DNA of 64,000 nt from a bacterium (lineage in GTDB: Bacteria; Joyebacterota; Joyebacteria; Joyebacterales; Joyebacteraceae). Positions within the stretch are counted from its first letter, which is position 1; each line of letters starts with the position of its first letter. The notes below the pieces were generated by a model. That model saw nothing but the letters and a program-made list of their open reading frames with translations, was not told where the DNA came from and made no database searches. Location: contig JALGWI010000002.1 in the NCBI GenBank assembly GCA_025774245.1, positions 1-64,000 of the forward strand, written 5' to 3'. Positions 8,780 to 18,251 of this stretch are shown here, piece by piece. The position numbers and the translations under genes are program-made.

Positions 8780-8807
8780 GGGGCGGGGGCGTCGGAGCCC
8801 CCGCCCC
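8780..8807 (-). terminator. GC-rich hairpin between giant gene 1 and PorV-like gene
   Basis: GGGGCGGGGGC (8780-8790) pairs with GCCCCCGCCCC (8797-8807) around a 6-nt loop. It begins 17 nt past the stop of the giant gene. No U tract follows, because the PorV-like RBS follows at once, so it may attenuate transcription or protect the 3' end rather than terminate fully. Confidence 0.5.
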
Positions 8808-8823
8808 GGGCAAGTTGGGTGTC

Positions 8824-11800
8824 TTACCTGATGACCATGATCTTCCGCGTAACAACCTCGTCGCCGATATCGATCGTGACGATGTACATTCCGCTCGCCA
8901 CAGTCTTGTCCTTGTCGTTCTTGAGATTCCAGACGACGTCCGTGTCGCGGCCGCTACCGCTGGTCAGCTCCGTGACCTTCCCACCGTACATGTCGAAGAC
9001 GGTGATCTTCGCATTGTCGACACCACCGACCTTGATCGTGATGCCTCCGTCATGCTCGCTCGCCTTGTACGGGTTCGGGTAGACCGTGACCTCGCCGTCC
9101 TCCACCTCGAGCGTCACCAGGATGTCGATGTCGTCCATCCACGTGCCGTCCAGGTAGACGCTCAGCACGCCCTCGTAGTCCTGACCAAGGAGGTAGTCGG
9201 GCGCTGCGACGTGCAGGGTGAAGTCCGTGCTGCCCTCATACGGGATCGGCGCCGTGACAGGATCGAACGTCACTGCGTCGCTCGGGATGAAGGAGCCGGT
9301 CTCGCCCACCAGGTTCTCGATGGTGAAGACGATGCCCTCGCTGATGGGAGCGTTCCCCGCGTTGTCGACGGTCACGTCAACGTCGATCGTCTCACCCGCG
9401 AGGCCCAAGCCCTCAGCCGAGTCCTCATCGAACTCGCACGCCAGGAGCTCGCCGATGACCACGTCGAGCTGGAAGCTGTCCTCCACCGTCCTGCCGTCGG
9501 CACTGATCGTGACGACGCAGGGATAGGTTTCGGCGGCAACCGTCCCGTCGATCCAGCTCACGTTGACCGCGTAGACCCTCGACTCACCCCAAGGGATCAC
9601 CGGATCGAGGATGACCACGTTCCCCGTCACCCCGACCGGAAGCCCCGTGATGCCCGCCTGGACGTTCTCCAGGTCGCCATTTCCGAGGTTCACGGCCTCG
9701 AACTGACCGGAGGCCGCTGCCCCCGCCCACTCAGGCTCGAGAGTCATCACGTTGCCGACGACGTTGTAGCCGTTGTCGAGCACGTCGATGCCCGGAATGT
9801 GATTCACCGTGACCGACATGGGCAGATCGCCGAAGAGCGTCTCCCCATCCGCCAGGAGGGAAGCAGTGCCCTCGTAGACGCCCGCCCGCTTGTCGGCCGC
9901 CACGGCGACGCAGATAGCGACATCCTCTGAACCGCCGTACGGGATCGTCAGACTCGACGGATCGAAGCCTACGAACATCGACGCGATGAACTCGCCCGTC
10001 GTGGGCTCGATGAGAGCCGAAGCCTCGAAGTGGACATCGGTCACCTCGACGTTGCCGATGTTGTTGACCGTCGCGTCGTCACAGTAGACTCCGCCCGGAT
10101 CGCCAGCGACGCTCCAGGCGACGTCGTCCCACTCGACGTTGATCGCCGGGAGGACGTGCACGGTCAGGTGGAAGTAGTCCATGAGCTCCGCGACATCAGA
10201 GATCGACTCGTCGTAGACGATGCCCTGACCCATACCCTCTTCCGAGCCGTCATTCGGGGAGCCGTCGAACTGGAAGATCGTGACGTCCCCCACGCCCGTC
10301 GCGACGCCCCTCGCGCAAATCGGGATCGTCCCGTTTCCGGGAATCCAACTCACCGGGTGGTACGTCTTGTACTCCCCGGCGGGCCATGAGGACGGCAGGT
10401 CAGGCACAGTGAGCCTGAGGCGCCTCGCCTCACCCTGGGGCAGATCGTTGCCCATGAGTCCGTGGATCGTAACGTCCAGGGTCCACGTCGGCGTCGGATC
10501 GCTCCAGAGCTCGATCGTCAGACGCTCTATCGGCAGAGTCGGTTCCTGCGGGATGTGCGTCAGCGTCTCGCTGGTCGGATCGTAGTACTGGAGGTCGAGG
10601 AAGCTCTCGTCCCCGGGACCGTCGACCGCGTCGACGTTCGACGGCGGGAACACAGCGCTCGCGCACCAGTACTCGATCTCCTCGATGATCGCCTCGTTGT
10701 CGGTCGGATCGACGAAGAGGACGAGCTCGTTTCCAGACATGCTCGCGTAGTCGTCATCGATGTCGAGATCCGGCAGCACCAGCTTGAACTGGAGCTCGAA
10801 CGTATCGTTCGTCTCGTCAGCCTGCCAGACGCCGTCCGGCGGGTCACCGATCAGAATCCCGTGCACGTCTTCGAACACGCGCACCGTGCCGACGTACAGA
10901 CCGCGCGGCAGGAGCGTCGTGTCGATGAACACGAGTGACGACTCGACCTGTGCCAGCTCGAGATCCGGCATGAGCGGACTCGGGAAGCTGATCGAGGTCG
11001 TCGGGTTGACCGGGCCGATCGCGAGCCACTCGTACTGCGCCTCGATCTCGAAGGTCAGGTTGACGTTCCCCTGAGGATCGGGCAGGTCGGTGTCCCACGT
11101 CCGGTTGACCCACGGGTAGGCCGGAAGGCCGTTGTAGTCGTTGATCCCGTCGGGCGTACCGCCGGGCCACGGCCACACGCCGTCCGGGTTCGTGTTCGGG
11201 TTGGCGTAACGGAACATGCCCTCGATCTCGCCCGGGTACATCGGGGCGCCCATCAAGTGCATCTCGCCGTCCATCGGCGGGTTCGGGAACTCCAGCGGAT
11301 CCGACGCGAATCCCACGCCGATCGGGTCATCGTCGTCGTCGCAGATGTCGATGTCCTTCTGCGGGGCGACGTAGAGCCTGAGCATGGTGTAGTCGTCCGG
11401 GAGCTCCTGCGGCATCGGATCGAGGAACCCGGGGTTCGTTCCCGGACGCCTCGTCTCAGCCTGCAGGTAGCCGAAGTACCAACCCGGCATCGCGCCCTCG
11501 GGCACGTCGACCGTCACGTCGATGTCCGCGGACGTACCGATCACGAAGTCCTCGACCTGCGGCGGCGTGAAAGTGACCGCCGTGTAGTGGAACCAGTCGA
11601 GCTTGCCCGTGTCCGGCACGCTGTAGTTCGCCGGCGGCCAGCTCCAGAGCGGCCCGGCCCAATGAAGCGAAGTGGACCGGAAGTAGACGGTGTCGATCGG
11701 CGCTGCCGCCATCGACGGCCCGTCACCCGGATCCGGGTTGTTCGCCAGATTGGTGTGCCACACCTGGAAGGCCTCGGTGTCGTTCGAGCCCGGCGGGATA

Positions 11801-14800
11801 CCGGCACCTGCCGCGTCGATGTCGAGCGTGTCAAACATCACGCCGACCGCGTTCGGGTGGATGTCGATGTCCCAGTCGCCCAGCGTGTAGAGAACCGGGT
11901 CGACGTCGAGCATGTCGTTGACACCGCCACGATCCGTGTCCCACTCGTTCGGATCGGTCTCGCCAGCGGGCCAGTCGGTAACGGTGTCGTGCGGATCGTC
12001 TCCGTCCCGGAAGCCGTCGCGGTCCTCGTCCTCCTCACCCGGTCCACCGTCGAGCAGTCCGTCGTTGTCGGTGTCCCAGTTGAGAGGATCGGTCGTGTAC
12101 GCGCCGTCCTCCTGGACGTCGTAGCGCTGGCTCAGGCACGGGTTCGCCGGCGACGTGTCGCTGCCCATCGCCGAGAGGAGTCCGGTCTCCAGACCGTCCG
12201 CGAGGTCGTCGACGTCGGTGTCGCAGAGGAGCACGTCGGTCGCGATCGTGATGGTCTCGTAGCCGTCGATCAGACCCTCGTTGTCCGTGTCGTCGTCCAT
12301 CGGGTCCGGCTCGGTAGCGCCCGGATCGGCGTTGTTGCCGTCGCCGTTCAGGTCCTCATCCAGGTCCGACAGGCCGTCGAAGTCCGAGTCGTAGAGGTAG
12401 GGCTCGGAGTTCGCGAGACCCTCGAAGTCCCACCCCCCGATCGGATTCGGCGGATCGGTTCCCGGACCCCACGGGCCCGGAGGAATCGGACCCATCACGC
12501 CCACCTCGAAGCCGTCGTTCAGGCCGTCGCGGTCGGTGTCGGTCAGGTTTGGATCGGACGGCCGCCAGCCGAGAGCCCACTCGCCCTGGTGCGGCTGGTG
12601 GGTCTCCTGGAAGTACTCGACACCGTCCATTCGACCGTCGTTGTCGACGTCCTGATCGTCGTTGTTGAGCCAGGTGTGCCAGGTGTTGAGACCCTCCTCC
12701 TGGCGGTCGGACAGGAAGTCGTTGTCCGAGTCGTTGTCCAGGATGTCCGGGATGCCGTCGGCGTCGCTGTCGTTCACGCCGGCGCAGTCCTCGGTCGCGG
12801 CGCCGTCCCAGATCCAGTCGTTGTCGCTGTCGACATCGAGCGCGTTGAAGATGCCGTCCGCATCGGTGTCGACGTCGACTGCCTCGATCGGGCTCACGGC
12901 GAACTCGGTCTCCCAGCACCCGTCGTTGTCGGTGTCGGGATTGCTCGGGTCGGTCACGCCGCCCAAGAGACCGTAGTACTCGGTGCCGTCCCAGAGCCCG
13001 TCGGTGTCGGTGTCGACCACGCCGATCGGGATGGTCTGCTGCTCGAACTCGAGATCGTCCTCGAGGGCGTCACCGTCGGTGTCGTCGAGCGTCGGGTCGG
13101 TCGGGTAGAGCGTGTTGTCGACCCAGCCCACGGCGTAGTAGTCGGCGGGCGGCACGGCGGGATCGTTGCCGACGACCTCGTAGAAGTCGGGCAGGTGATC
13201 GCCGTCCGTATCGCGGTCCTGGGCATCCGTCTCGCCAGGATCGAGCATGCCGTTCCCGTTCAGGTCCTCGACGTCGTCGTCGAACCCGTCGAAGTCACTG
13301 TCGACGATCCTCGGGTCGGTCTTGGTCGTCGGGTCGGCGTCGCCAGCGCCGAACGGGCCGGCCGCCGTGTCGATTCCGATGTTGATGGCGGTGTACCCGA
13401 CCTCCCAGCCGTCCATGATGGTGTCACCGTCGGTGTCCCAATCGAGGGGATCGGTTCCGAAGATCTCCTCGTCACCGTCGTAGATACCGTCGTCCTCGGT
13501 GTCGCCATCGAGCGGATCGGTCTCGGTGACGTCGACGACGCCGTCGTGATCGGCGTCCTCGTAACCATCGTAGAGACCGTCGTTGTCGACGTCGAAGTCG
13601 GTGGGATCGTAGCCGACGAACCCGAAGAAGGTGTTGTCGTCGTCGTCCCAGATCCCGTCACCGTCCGTGTCCGGGTAGTGCGGGTTCGTGACGAACCCGT
13701 CGGCCCCCGGGAGCACTTCCTCGCCGTCGTTGAGGCCGTCGTGGAACGGAGCGGGGTAGCCGTAGTCCTGCTCCGAGTGCGCGAGCTTCGGGTTGGTGGG
13801 CGGCCAGGTGACGCCGTTCAGGTCGAGGTCGAACCAGGACGGATGAAGCTCATCGCCGTCGAACAGACCGTCGCCGTCGACGTCGTTCACCGTATGCATC
13901 GTCGGCGTCGGCGACCCGTCGATCACCCTCTCCTCGAGGTCCCAGAGACCGTCCGTGTCGCTGTGGATGGGCGTCCAGCTGTACGACACGGTGATCCTGG
14001 CGTCCAGAGGATCGGACTCACAGGCCACCTCGTCGACGTCCGACAGCCCGTCGCCGTCGGTGTCGATGTTGCCGGGATTGAGCGGGCCGACGTGGAACCT
14101 GTCGCCGCGTGCGTGCAGCACCGCCACGACGTAGTCCTCGTAGGCGACCTCCGTCCTGTCGTGGAAGTACGCGACGTTCGCCGGGGTCTCGTTCTCGCTC
14201 CAGTCGGAGTCCGTGTCGAGCACGTTCGGGATCGCCTCGCCGGGCTCCACGTTGCTGTCGTCCTCGGTGAACGTCCAGTTGACCGTCGCGCCCGACGCGT
14301 CGATGTACGTACCCGCGATGGTCTCGCCATCGAGGATCCCGTCACCGTCCGTGTCAGGATCGAGCGGGTTGGAGAGCCACGAGTTCACCTCGGTGCCGTC
14401 CTCGACGGTGTCACCGTCGGTGTCGTTGTCGAGAGGATCGGTGCCGTGCGTGTTGACCTCGGCGCCGTCGCTGAGTCCGTCGTCGTCGCTGTCGGAGTCA
14501 ACGGGGTTCGTCCCCCAGATGTGGACCTCCTCACCATCGAGGAGCCCGTCGCCGTCGCTGTCGCTATCGGCCATGTCGGTAGCGCCGACGAACTCCACAC
14601 CATCCAGAAGGCCGTCGCCGTCGGAGTCGATGTCGAGCGCGTTGATGCTCGAGTCGCCGAACGGCCTGGCGTACCCCCCGTCGGTGTTCGTGTTCGCACG
14701 GTCGGTACCGGCACTCAACCCCTCGTCCACCCCGTCCTCGTCCGTGTCGGCCATGTCGAAGTTCGTCTGGTAGTTGTAGATCTCGTCGCCCGGATCGATC

Positions 14801-16044
14801 GGATCGCCGTCGCTCGGCGAGGACGCGCTCGTCGGATCCGTGCCGAAGATCATGACCTCGGCGTTGTCCGGCAGGCCGTCGCCGTCCGTATCGACATCCG
14901 TCGGATCGGTGATGTAGCCGTCGACCCCAGCCACGATCTCCTCGGCATCGTCGATGCCGTCGTTGTCGCTGTCGAGATCGAGAGCGTCGATCAGGCCGTC
15001 ACCGTCGCTGTCGACACCCGGCGTCGCCAGGGGGTTCTCGACTTCGTCGCCGAGCCCGTCCTGGTCGGTGTCGGGGCCGTCCGGCAGGAGCGGGTTGGTC
15101 TTCCAGATGACGATCTCGAGACCGTCGACCCACCCGTCGCCGTCCGTGTCGATCCCGCCGTCGAGCGGGTCGGTCTCGGCTCCGGTCGGGTCGTGGCTTT
15201 CGTAGATCTCGTAGCCATCACTGAACCCGTCGGCGTCGGTGTCGTACAGCCTCGGATTGGTCTCGCCCGTGTCGACGATGCCGTTCTGGTCGGCGTCCTC
15301 GTCAGTGTCGTCGAGACCGTCGTTGTCACTGTCGTAGTCGACGGCATTGATCATGCCGTCGTTGTCGTCGTCCGCCCCGTCCTCGTTACCGATACCATCG
15401 AGACGACCGTCGTTGTCGGTGTCGTCGTCCGTCGGATCGGTCCCGAAGTCGAAGACCTCCTGGGCGTCGGTCCAGCCGTCACCGTCGGTGTTCGCCAGGT
15501 GAGGGTCGGACCCCCACATGTGCTCCCAGCCGTCGATGAGGCCTTCACCGTCGGTGTCGGCGACGAGCCAGTTCGTCTCGTTCGACCCGACACCCGCCCA
15601 GATACCGTCGCGCTCGGTGTCACCAGCCTGGATCTGCTCCTCGACGGTGTCGGGAATGAAGTCGCCGTCCGAGTCCCAGTCCAGCGCATTGATGAGGTCG
15701 TCCGCGTCCTCGGGGCTGTCCACGAGGCCTTCGATGCCGTCGCTGATGCCGTCGCCATCGGTATCGTAGTTGTACGGGTCGGTCTCGCCCACGTCCACGA
15801 TGCCGTTGCCGTTCACGTCCTCGACGATGTCGCTCAGGCCGTCACCATCCCAGTCGGCACCCTCTTCGGCAACGCCCCCGAAGAGCGCGTGCTTGATCTC
15901 GTAGAAGTCCGCCAGCCCGTCGCCGTCCGTGTCAATGTAGTAGGCAACGGCAGGGCTGACCCCGATGACCGCCAGCGAGAACACGACCAGTAGAGAAGCG
16001 AGCACAAGCATCGCACCTCTGTCGCCGCGGTTATCTCTTGCCAT
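8824..16044 (-). CDS. giant secreted TSP3-repeat protein with C-terminal FlgD-like/sorting domain (giant 1)
   Basis: A 2,406-residue exported protein. Residues 1-34 form a signal peptide (LVLASLLVVFSLAVIG). Residues ~36-1375 are dozens of aspartate-rich calcium-binding repeats of thrombospondin type 3 or EF-hand-like form (DTDGDGLxD, DSDNDGxxD), many in a ...GTDPLDxDTDGDG frame. Residues ~1376-2310 are beta-rich, Ig-like or NEW3-like modules that repeat phrases such as YxVxGNVMTLE. The last ~85 residues (YPNPYKASEHDGG...GMYIVTIDIGDEVVTRKIMV) are a FlgD-Ig/type IX sorting-like domain. It closely parallels the protein at 21460-28932. The ATG follows TAGGAGGTTGTCGG. It is probably a surface or extracellular adhesive or structural protein; no enzyme motif was seen. 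Confidence 0.9.
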   Translation of the reverse strand: MARDNRGDRGAMLVLASLLVVFSLAVIGVSPAVAYYIDTDGDGLADFYEIKHALFGGVAEEGADWDGDGLSDIVEDVNGNGIVDVGETDPYNYDTDGDGISDGIEGLVDSPEDADDLINALDWDSDGDFIPDTVEEQIQAGDTERDGIWAGVGSNETNWLVADTDGEGLIDGWEHMWGSDPHLANTDGDGWTDAQEVFDFGTDPTDDDTDNDGRLDGIGNEDGADDDNDGMINAVDYDSDNDGLDDTDEDADQNGIVDTGETNPRLYDTDADGFSDGYEIYESHDPTGAETDPLDGGIDTDGDGWVDGLEIVIWKTNPLLPDGPDTDQDGLGDEVENPLATPGVDSDGDGLIDALDLDSDNDGIDDAEEIVAGVDGYITDPTDVDTDGDGLPDNAEVMIFGTDPTSASSPSDGDPIDPGDEIYNYQTNFDMADTDEDGVDEGLSAGTDRANTNTDGGYARPFGDSSINALDIDSDGDGLLDGVEFVGATDMADSDSDGDGLLDGEEVHIWGTNPVDSDSDDDGLSDGAEVNTHGTDPLDNDTDGDTVEDGTEVNSWLSNPLDPDTDGDGILDGETIAGTYIDASGATVNWTFTEDDSNVEPGEAIPNVLDTDSDWSENETPANVAYFHDRTEVAYEDYVVAVLHARGDRFHVGPLNPGNIDTDGDGLSDVDEVACESDPLDARITVSYSWTPIHSDTDGLWDLEERVIDGSPTPTMHTVNDVDGDGLFDGDELHPSWFDLDLNGVTWPPTNPKLAHSEQDYGYPAPFHDGLNDGEEVLPGADGFVTNPHYPDTDGDGIWDDDDNTFFGFVGYDPTDFDVDNDGLYDGYEDADHDGVVDVTETDPLDGDTEDDGIYDGDEEIFGTDPLDWDTDGDTIMDGWEVGYTAINIGIDTAAGPFGAGDADPTTKTDPRIVDSDFDGFDDDVEDLNGNGMLDPGETDAQDRDTDGDHLPDFYEVVGNDPAVPPADYYAVGWVDNTLYPTDPTLDDTDGDALEDDLEFEQQTIPIGVVDTDTDGLWDGTEYYGLLGGVTDPSNPDTDNDGCWETEFAVSPIEAVDVDTDADGIFNALDVDSDNDWIWDGAATEDCAGVNDSDADGIPDILDNDSDNDFLSDRQEEGLNTWHTWLNNDDQDVDNDGRMDGVEYFQETHQPHQGEWALGWRPSDPNLTDTDRDGLNDGFEVGVMGPIPPGPWGPGTDPPNPIGGWDFEGLANSEPYLYDSDFDGLSDLDEDLNGDGNNADPGATEPDPMDDDTDNEGLIDGYETITIATDVLLCDTDVDDLADGLETGLLSAMGSDTSPANPCLSQRYDVQEDGAYTTDPLNWDTDNDGLLDGGPGEEDEDRDGFRDGDDPHDTVTDWPAGETDPNEWDTDRGGVNDMLDVDPVLYTLGDWDIDIHPNAVGVMFDTLDIDAAGAGIPPGSNDTEAFQVWHTNLANNPDPGDGPSMAAAPIDTVYFRSTSLHWAGPLWSWPPANYSVPDTGKLDWFHYTAVTFTPPQVEDFVIGTSADIDVTVDVPEGAMPGWYFGYLQAETRRPGTNPGFLDPMPQELPDDYTMLRLYVAPQKDIDICDDDDDPIGVGFASDPLEFPNPPMDGEMHLMGAPMYPGEIEGMFRYANPNTNPDGVWPWPGGTPDGINDYNGLPAYPWVNRTWDTDLPDPQGNVNLTFEIEAQYEWLAIGPVNPTTSISFPSPLMPDLELAQVESSLVFIDTTLLPRGLYVGTVRVFEDVHGILIGDPPDGVWQADETNDTFELQFKLVLPDLDIDDDYASMSGNELVLFVDPTDNEAIIEEIEYWCASAVFPPSNVDAVDGPGDESFLDLQYYDPTSETLTHIPQEPTLPIERLTIELWSDPTPTWTLDVTIHGLMGNDLPQGEARRLRLTVPDLPSSWPAGEYKTYHPVSWIPGNGTIPICARGVATGVGDVTIFQFDGSPNDGSEEGMGQGIVYDESISDVAELMDYFHLTVHVLPAINVEWDDVAWSVAGDPGGVYCDDATVNNIGNVEVTDVHFEASALIEPTTGEFIASMFVGFDPSSLTIPYGGSEDVAICVAVAADKRAGVYEGTASLLADGETLFGDLPMSVTVNHIPGIDVLDNGYNVVGNVMTLEPEWAGAAASGQFEAVNLGNGDLENVQAGITGLPVGVTGNVVILDPVIPWGESRVYAVNVSWIDGTVAAETYPCVVTISADGRTVEDSFQLDVVIGELLACEFDEDSAEGLGLAGETIDVDVTVDNAGNAPISEGIVFTIENLVGETGSFIPSDAVTFDPVTAPIPYEGSTDFTLHVAAPDYLLGQDYEGVLSVYLDGTWMDDIDILVTLEVEDGEVTVYPNPYKASEHDGGITIKVGGVDNAKITVFDMYGGKVTELTSGSGRDTDVVWNLKNDKDKTVASGMYIVTIDIGDEVVTRKIMVIR

Positions 16045-16111
16045 CCGACAACCTCCTAAGGAATACGTGTTCGCTCCGAGCGCGCAATCGCCTGGCTCGC
16101 GCGCGCGGGCT

Positions 16112-16210
16112 TCACCTGCGGCAGAACCCGCCGTAGGCGAAGAGCTCTCGCCACCCCTTCCAAGTGGCGAACCATTCCTCCTGCCTGTGCAGAACCTCCT
16201 CCTGATTCAC
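16112..16210 (-). CDS. possible 32-residue leader peptide upstream of giant gene 1
   Basis: Within the long leader of giant gene 1, a GTG at 16210 opens a 33-codon frame ending TGA at 16112. The peptide starts MNQEEVLHRQEEWFATWKGW and is rich in aromatic residues, unlike the Arg/Pro-rich peptides of the random frames here. AGGAGGTG overlaps the start itself, and further AGGAGG-like sites lie inside the frame, so the true translation signal is unclear. It has no recognised family. It could be a regulatory upstream ORF or chance. Confidence 0.25.
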   Translation of the reverse strand: MNQEEVLHRQEEWFATWKGWRELFAYGGFCRR

Positions 16211-16301
16211 CTCCTATCGACGCTGGATATGCCGCCCCACAAGCGGCCTCCAAACGTAGGAACCCCCACTCTTTTGTCGCTTCCGTCTCGTCAAATCTCC
16301 C

Positions 16302-16353
16302 CGCCCGTAGCGGGCGTTGGGGCAATCTAGCACACGCTCTCAAAATCTGTCAA
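16302..16353 (-). promoter_or_regulatory. promoter and 5' hairpin of giant gene 1
   Basis: The minus strand reads TTGACA (16353-16348), an 18-nt spacer ending TGC, then TAGATT (16329-16324). The predicted start near 16317 coincides with a hairpin (CGCCCG, CTA, CGGGCG; 16316-16302) that would cap the 5' end of the mRNA. About 270 nt of leader follow before the start codon, containing several AGGAGG strings at 16170-16218. The rest of the gap up to alr (16354-16508) shows nothing I can name. Confidence 0.65.
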
Positions 16354-16508
16354 CCTTCTTTTTGTCGGAACCCCCGGCGTTATCAATCGGTCGAAGCTGA
16401 GAGCCTTTGTCAAGTTACGACGCTTCCGTGACCGTCAAACGCGGCCCGTTTCCGGGTCGCGGGAACGTGTGTCGACGGAGCCAAACGAGCACCTTTCAGC
16501 AACTGCGG

Positions 16509-17705
16509 TCACTGCTCGTCGGTCCACCGACGCCTCCCGACGACCCTCCGTTCGGTCAGGGTTCGAAGGCCGATCGTCTCGCCGCTCTTCACGTAGACGC
16601 GCGCGACCCTCTTCCCGATGCCGCAGATCACCTCGTAGTTGATCGTTCCCACTCGATCCGCGACCTCGTCGACGGTGATCGCCTCGTCGCCCTGGGCGCC
16701 GAAGAGGATCACTTCGTCTCCCACCTCGGCGTCCGGAATGGCGTCGACGTCCACCATCGTGACGTCCATCGTGACCCTGCCCACGATCGGGGCTCGCCGG
16801 CCCCTCAGAAGAACCTCCCCGGCGTTCGAGAGCCGCCAGCTGTACCCGTGGCCGTACCCCACGGGGATCACGCCGACCCGCATCGGCCTCGGGGTGGTGT
16901 AGGTCCTTCCGTAGCTCACGGGGTGCTCGACCGGCAGATCGCGCAGCTGCGCGATCCTCGACTTGAAGCTCATGACCGGCCGGAGATCCATGTCGTCGCG
17001 GCCCTCTCGGGACGGCCGCATGCCGTAGACCACGATCCCGGGACGGACCATGTTGAGCGGCGACTGGATGGAGGACGGCACCCCGAGCACGGCGCCGCTG
17101 TTGGCGGCATGCCGGAGCGGCACGTCGATGCCCTTGCGATCGAGCCGCTCGAGGAGTTCCCGGAACCGCAACACCTGGCCGTCGGTGAACTCCGTGTCCT
17201 CGTCGGACGACGGGAAGTGTGTGAAGACGCCCTCGAGGTGGAGGGCCGGCAGTTTCGCGACGGCCGCCACAAACGGGACCGCGTCCGCCAGGAGCACTCC
17301 GCACCGCCCCATCCCGGTGTCGACCTCCACGTGAACTGCAGCGATCTTGCCCTCTGCGGAAGCCGCCCTGGAAAGCGCGCGGGCTATCCCGAGGCTCGGC
17401 ACCGTGCAGGAGAGGTCGTACTCGACTGCCCCCGCCGTCTCGTTCTCCATCGGCGGGCTCAGGATCAGCACCGGCGCGTCGATCCCCGCCTGTCGGAGCT
17501 CGATCCCCTCGTGCAGCGTCGCCACGCCCAGCATGTCCACGCCGCCGGCGACGGCGACCCTTGCCACCTCAACGGAGCCGTGCCCGTACGCGTCGGCCTT
17601 GACGACCAGCATGATCCCCAGGGCCTCCCCGATCCGGGAACGAACCTCCGCGATATTGTGCGTGAGCGCGTCGAGATCGACCTCGACCCACGTGGTGAAC
17701 CTCAC
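16509..17705 (-). CDS. alr: alanine racemase
   Basis: PLP enzyme interconverting L- and D-alanine for peptidoglycan. The PLP lysine is in VVKADAYGHG and the second catalytic tyrosine in PVSYGRTY. The conserved TWVEVDLDALTHN start and the GHGYSWRLSNAGEVL and GRVTMDVTMVD blocks are all present. I place the start at GTG 17705 (VRFTTW), which has GAGGAG six nt upstream. A longer GTG start at 17756 would lie at or before the predicted transcription start. The resulting 398 residues fit the family. It is a single gene, divergent from mazG across a 0.5-kb gap. Confidence 0.95.
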   Translation of the reverse strand: MRFTTWVEVDLDALTHNIAEVRSRIGEALGIMLVVKADAYGHGSVEVARVAVAGGVDMLGVATLHEGIELRQAGIDAPVLILSPPMENETAGAVEYDLSCTVPSLGIARALSRAASAEGKIAAVHVEVDTGMGRCGVLLADAVPFVAAVAKLPALHLEGVFTHFPSSDEDTEFTDGQVLRFRELLERLDRKGIDVPLRHAANSGAVLGVPSSIQSPLNMVRPGIVVYGMRPSREGRDDMDLRPVMSFKSRIAQLRDLPVEHPVSYGRTYTTPRPMRVGVIPVGYGHGYSWRLSNAGEVLLRGRRAPIVGRVTMDVTMVDVDAIPDAEVGDEVILFGAQGDEAITVDEVADRVGTINYEVICGIGKRVARVYVKSGETIGLRTLTERRVVGRRRWTDEQ

Positions 17706-17757
17706 ATCGGACTCCTCGGCAGGACCGCCAGCCTCTCCCGCTGGTGAAGCGTCCACC

Positions 17758-17787
17758 GTATTAGCACGGCGTCCTGGCTCCCCGCAA
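17758..17787 (-). promoter_or_regulatory. alr promoter
   Basis: The minus strand reads TTGCGG (17787-17782), an 18-nt spacer ending TGC, then TAATAC (17763-17758). Transcription would begin near 17751, leaving about a 45-nt leader before the GTG start of alr. Confidence 0.6.
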
Positions 17788-17859
17788 GCCTTTTCGCCCG
17801 CGCACGGGCCCTTTCCGGGCCTCCCGCACGAGCATCTATGTCAAAGAGCATGAGCGATT

Positions 17860-17927
17860 GGGCCCTCTGCGGCTGCGCCGCAGAAGGCCCTGAACGCGGG
17901 CCCCTAGGAGCCATCCTCCGGGAGGAT
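17860..17927. other. structured intergenic segment between alr and mazG
   Basis: The 350-nt gap 17790-18140 has no convincing gene. It contains a long hairpin: GGGCC, one mismatch, TCTGCGGC, loop TGC, GCCGCAGA, one mismatch, GGCCC (17860-17890). A second palindrome ATCCTCC/GGAGGAT follows (17913-17927). Neither is followed by a U tract on either strand. A boxA-like GCTCTTTGACAT on the minus strand lies just left of the hairpin (about 17838-17849). It could be an unannotated small RNA or a processing site. Confidence 0.3.
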
Positions 17928-18141
17928 TCCCAAGAACCGCGTGTCAGCGGCGGGTCAATGCAAGCGGCGTGCCAGTGACTGGGGCCTCCTTGAGAACCGA
18001 CAATCCGTTCGATACGGGTTAATCCCGCGTACACTAATGAGTTACGGGTGCCAACACGACGTCTAGCGATCTCGGGACCCCGCCCCACCTTACGGAAACC
18101 CCACGAATCGGGCACTCCCGGCGGGAACGGGCGACTTGCGG

Positions 18142-18170
18142 TTGATTCGGCCCGCGGAGTCGTGTATGGT
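18142..18170 (+). promoter_or_regulatory. mazG promoter
   Basis: TTGATT (18142-18147), a 17-nt spacer and TATGGT (18165-18170). Transcription would start near 18177, about 50-75 nt before the candidate mazG start codons. Confidence 0.5.
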
Positions 18171-18251
18171 TTCATCGGATCGTGCGCTCCTCTATACATA
18201 CAGTCGAGCCAGCATACCGGACACCCGATGCGGGGTGTCGCCGGAGGACCC

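Noticed and set aside
11257-15993. A 1,578-codon open frame on the plus strand
   Set aside because: It is the antisense of the TSP3 repeats of giant gene 1. GAC/GAT-rich codons read backwards lack stops and give an Arg/Val/Asp-rich product with no domain, signal or RBS.
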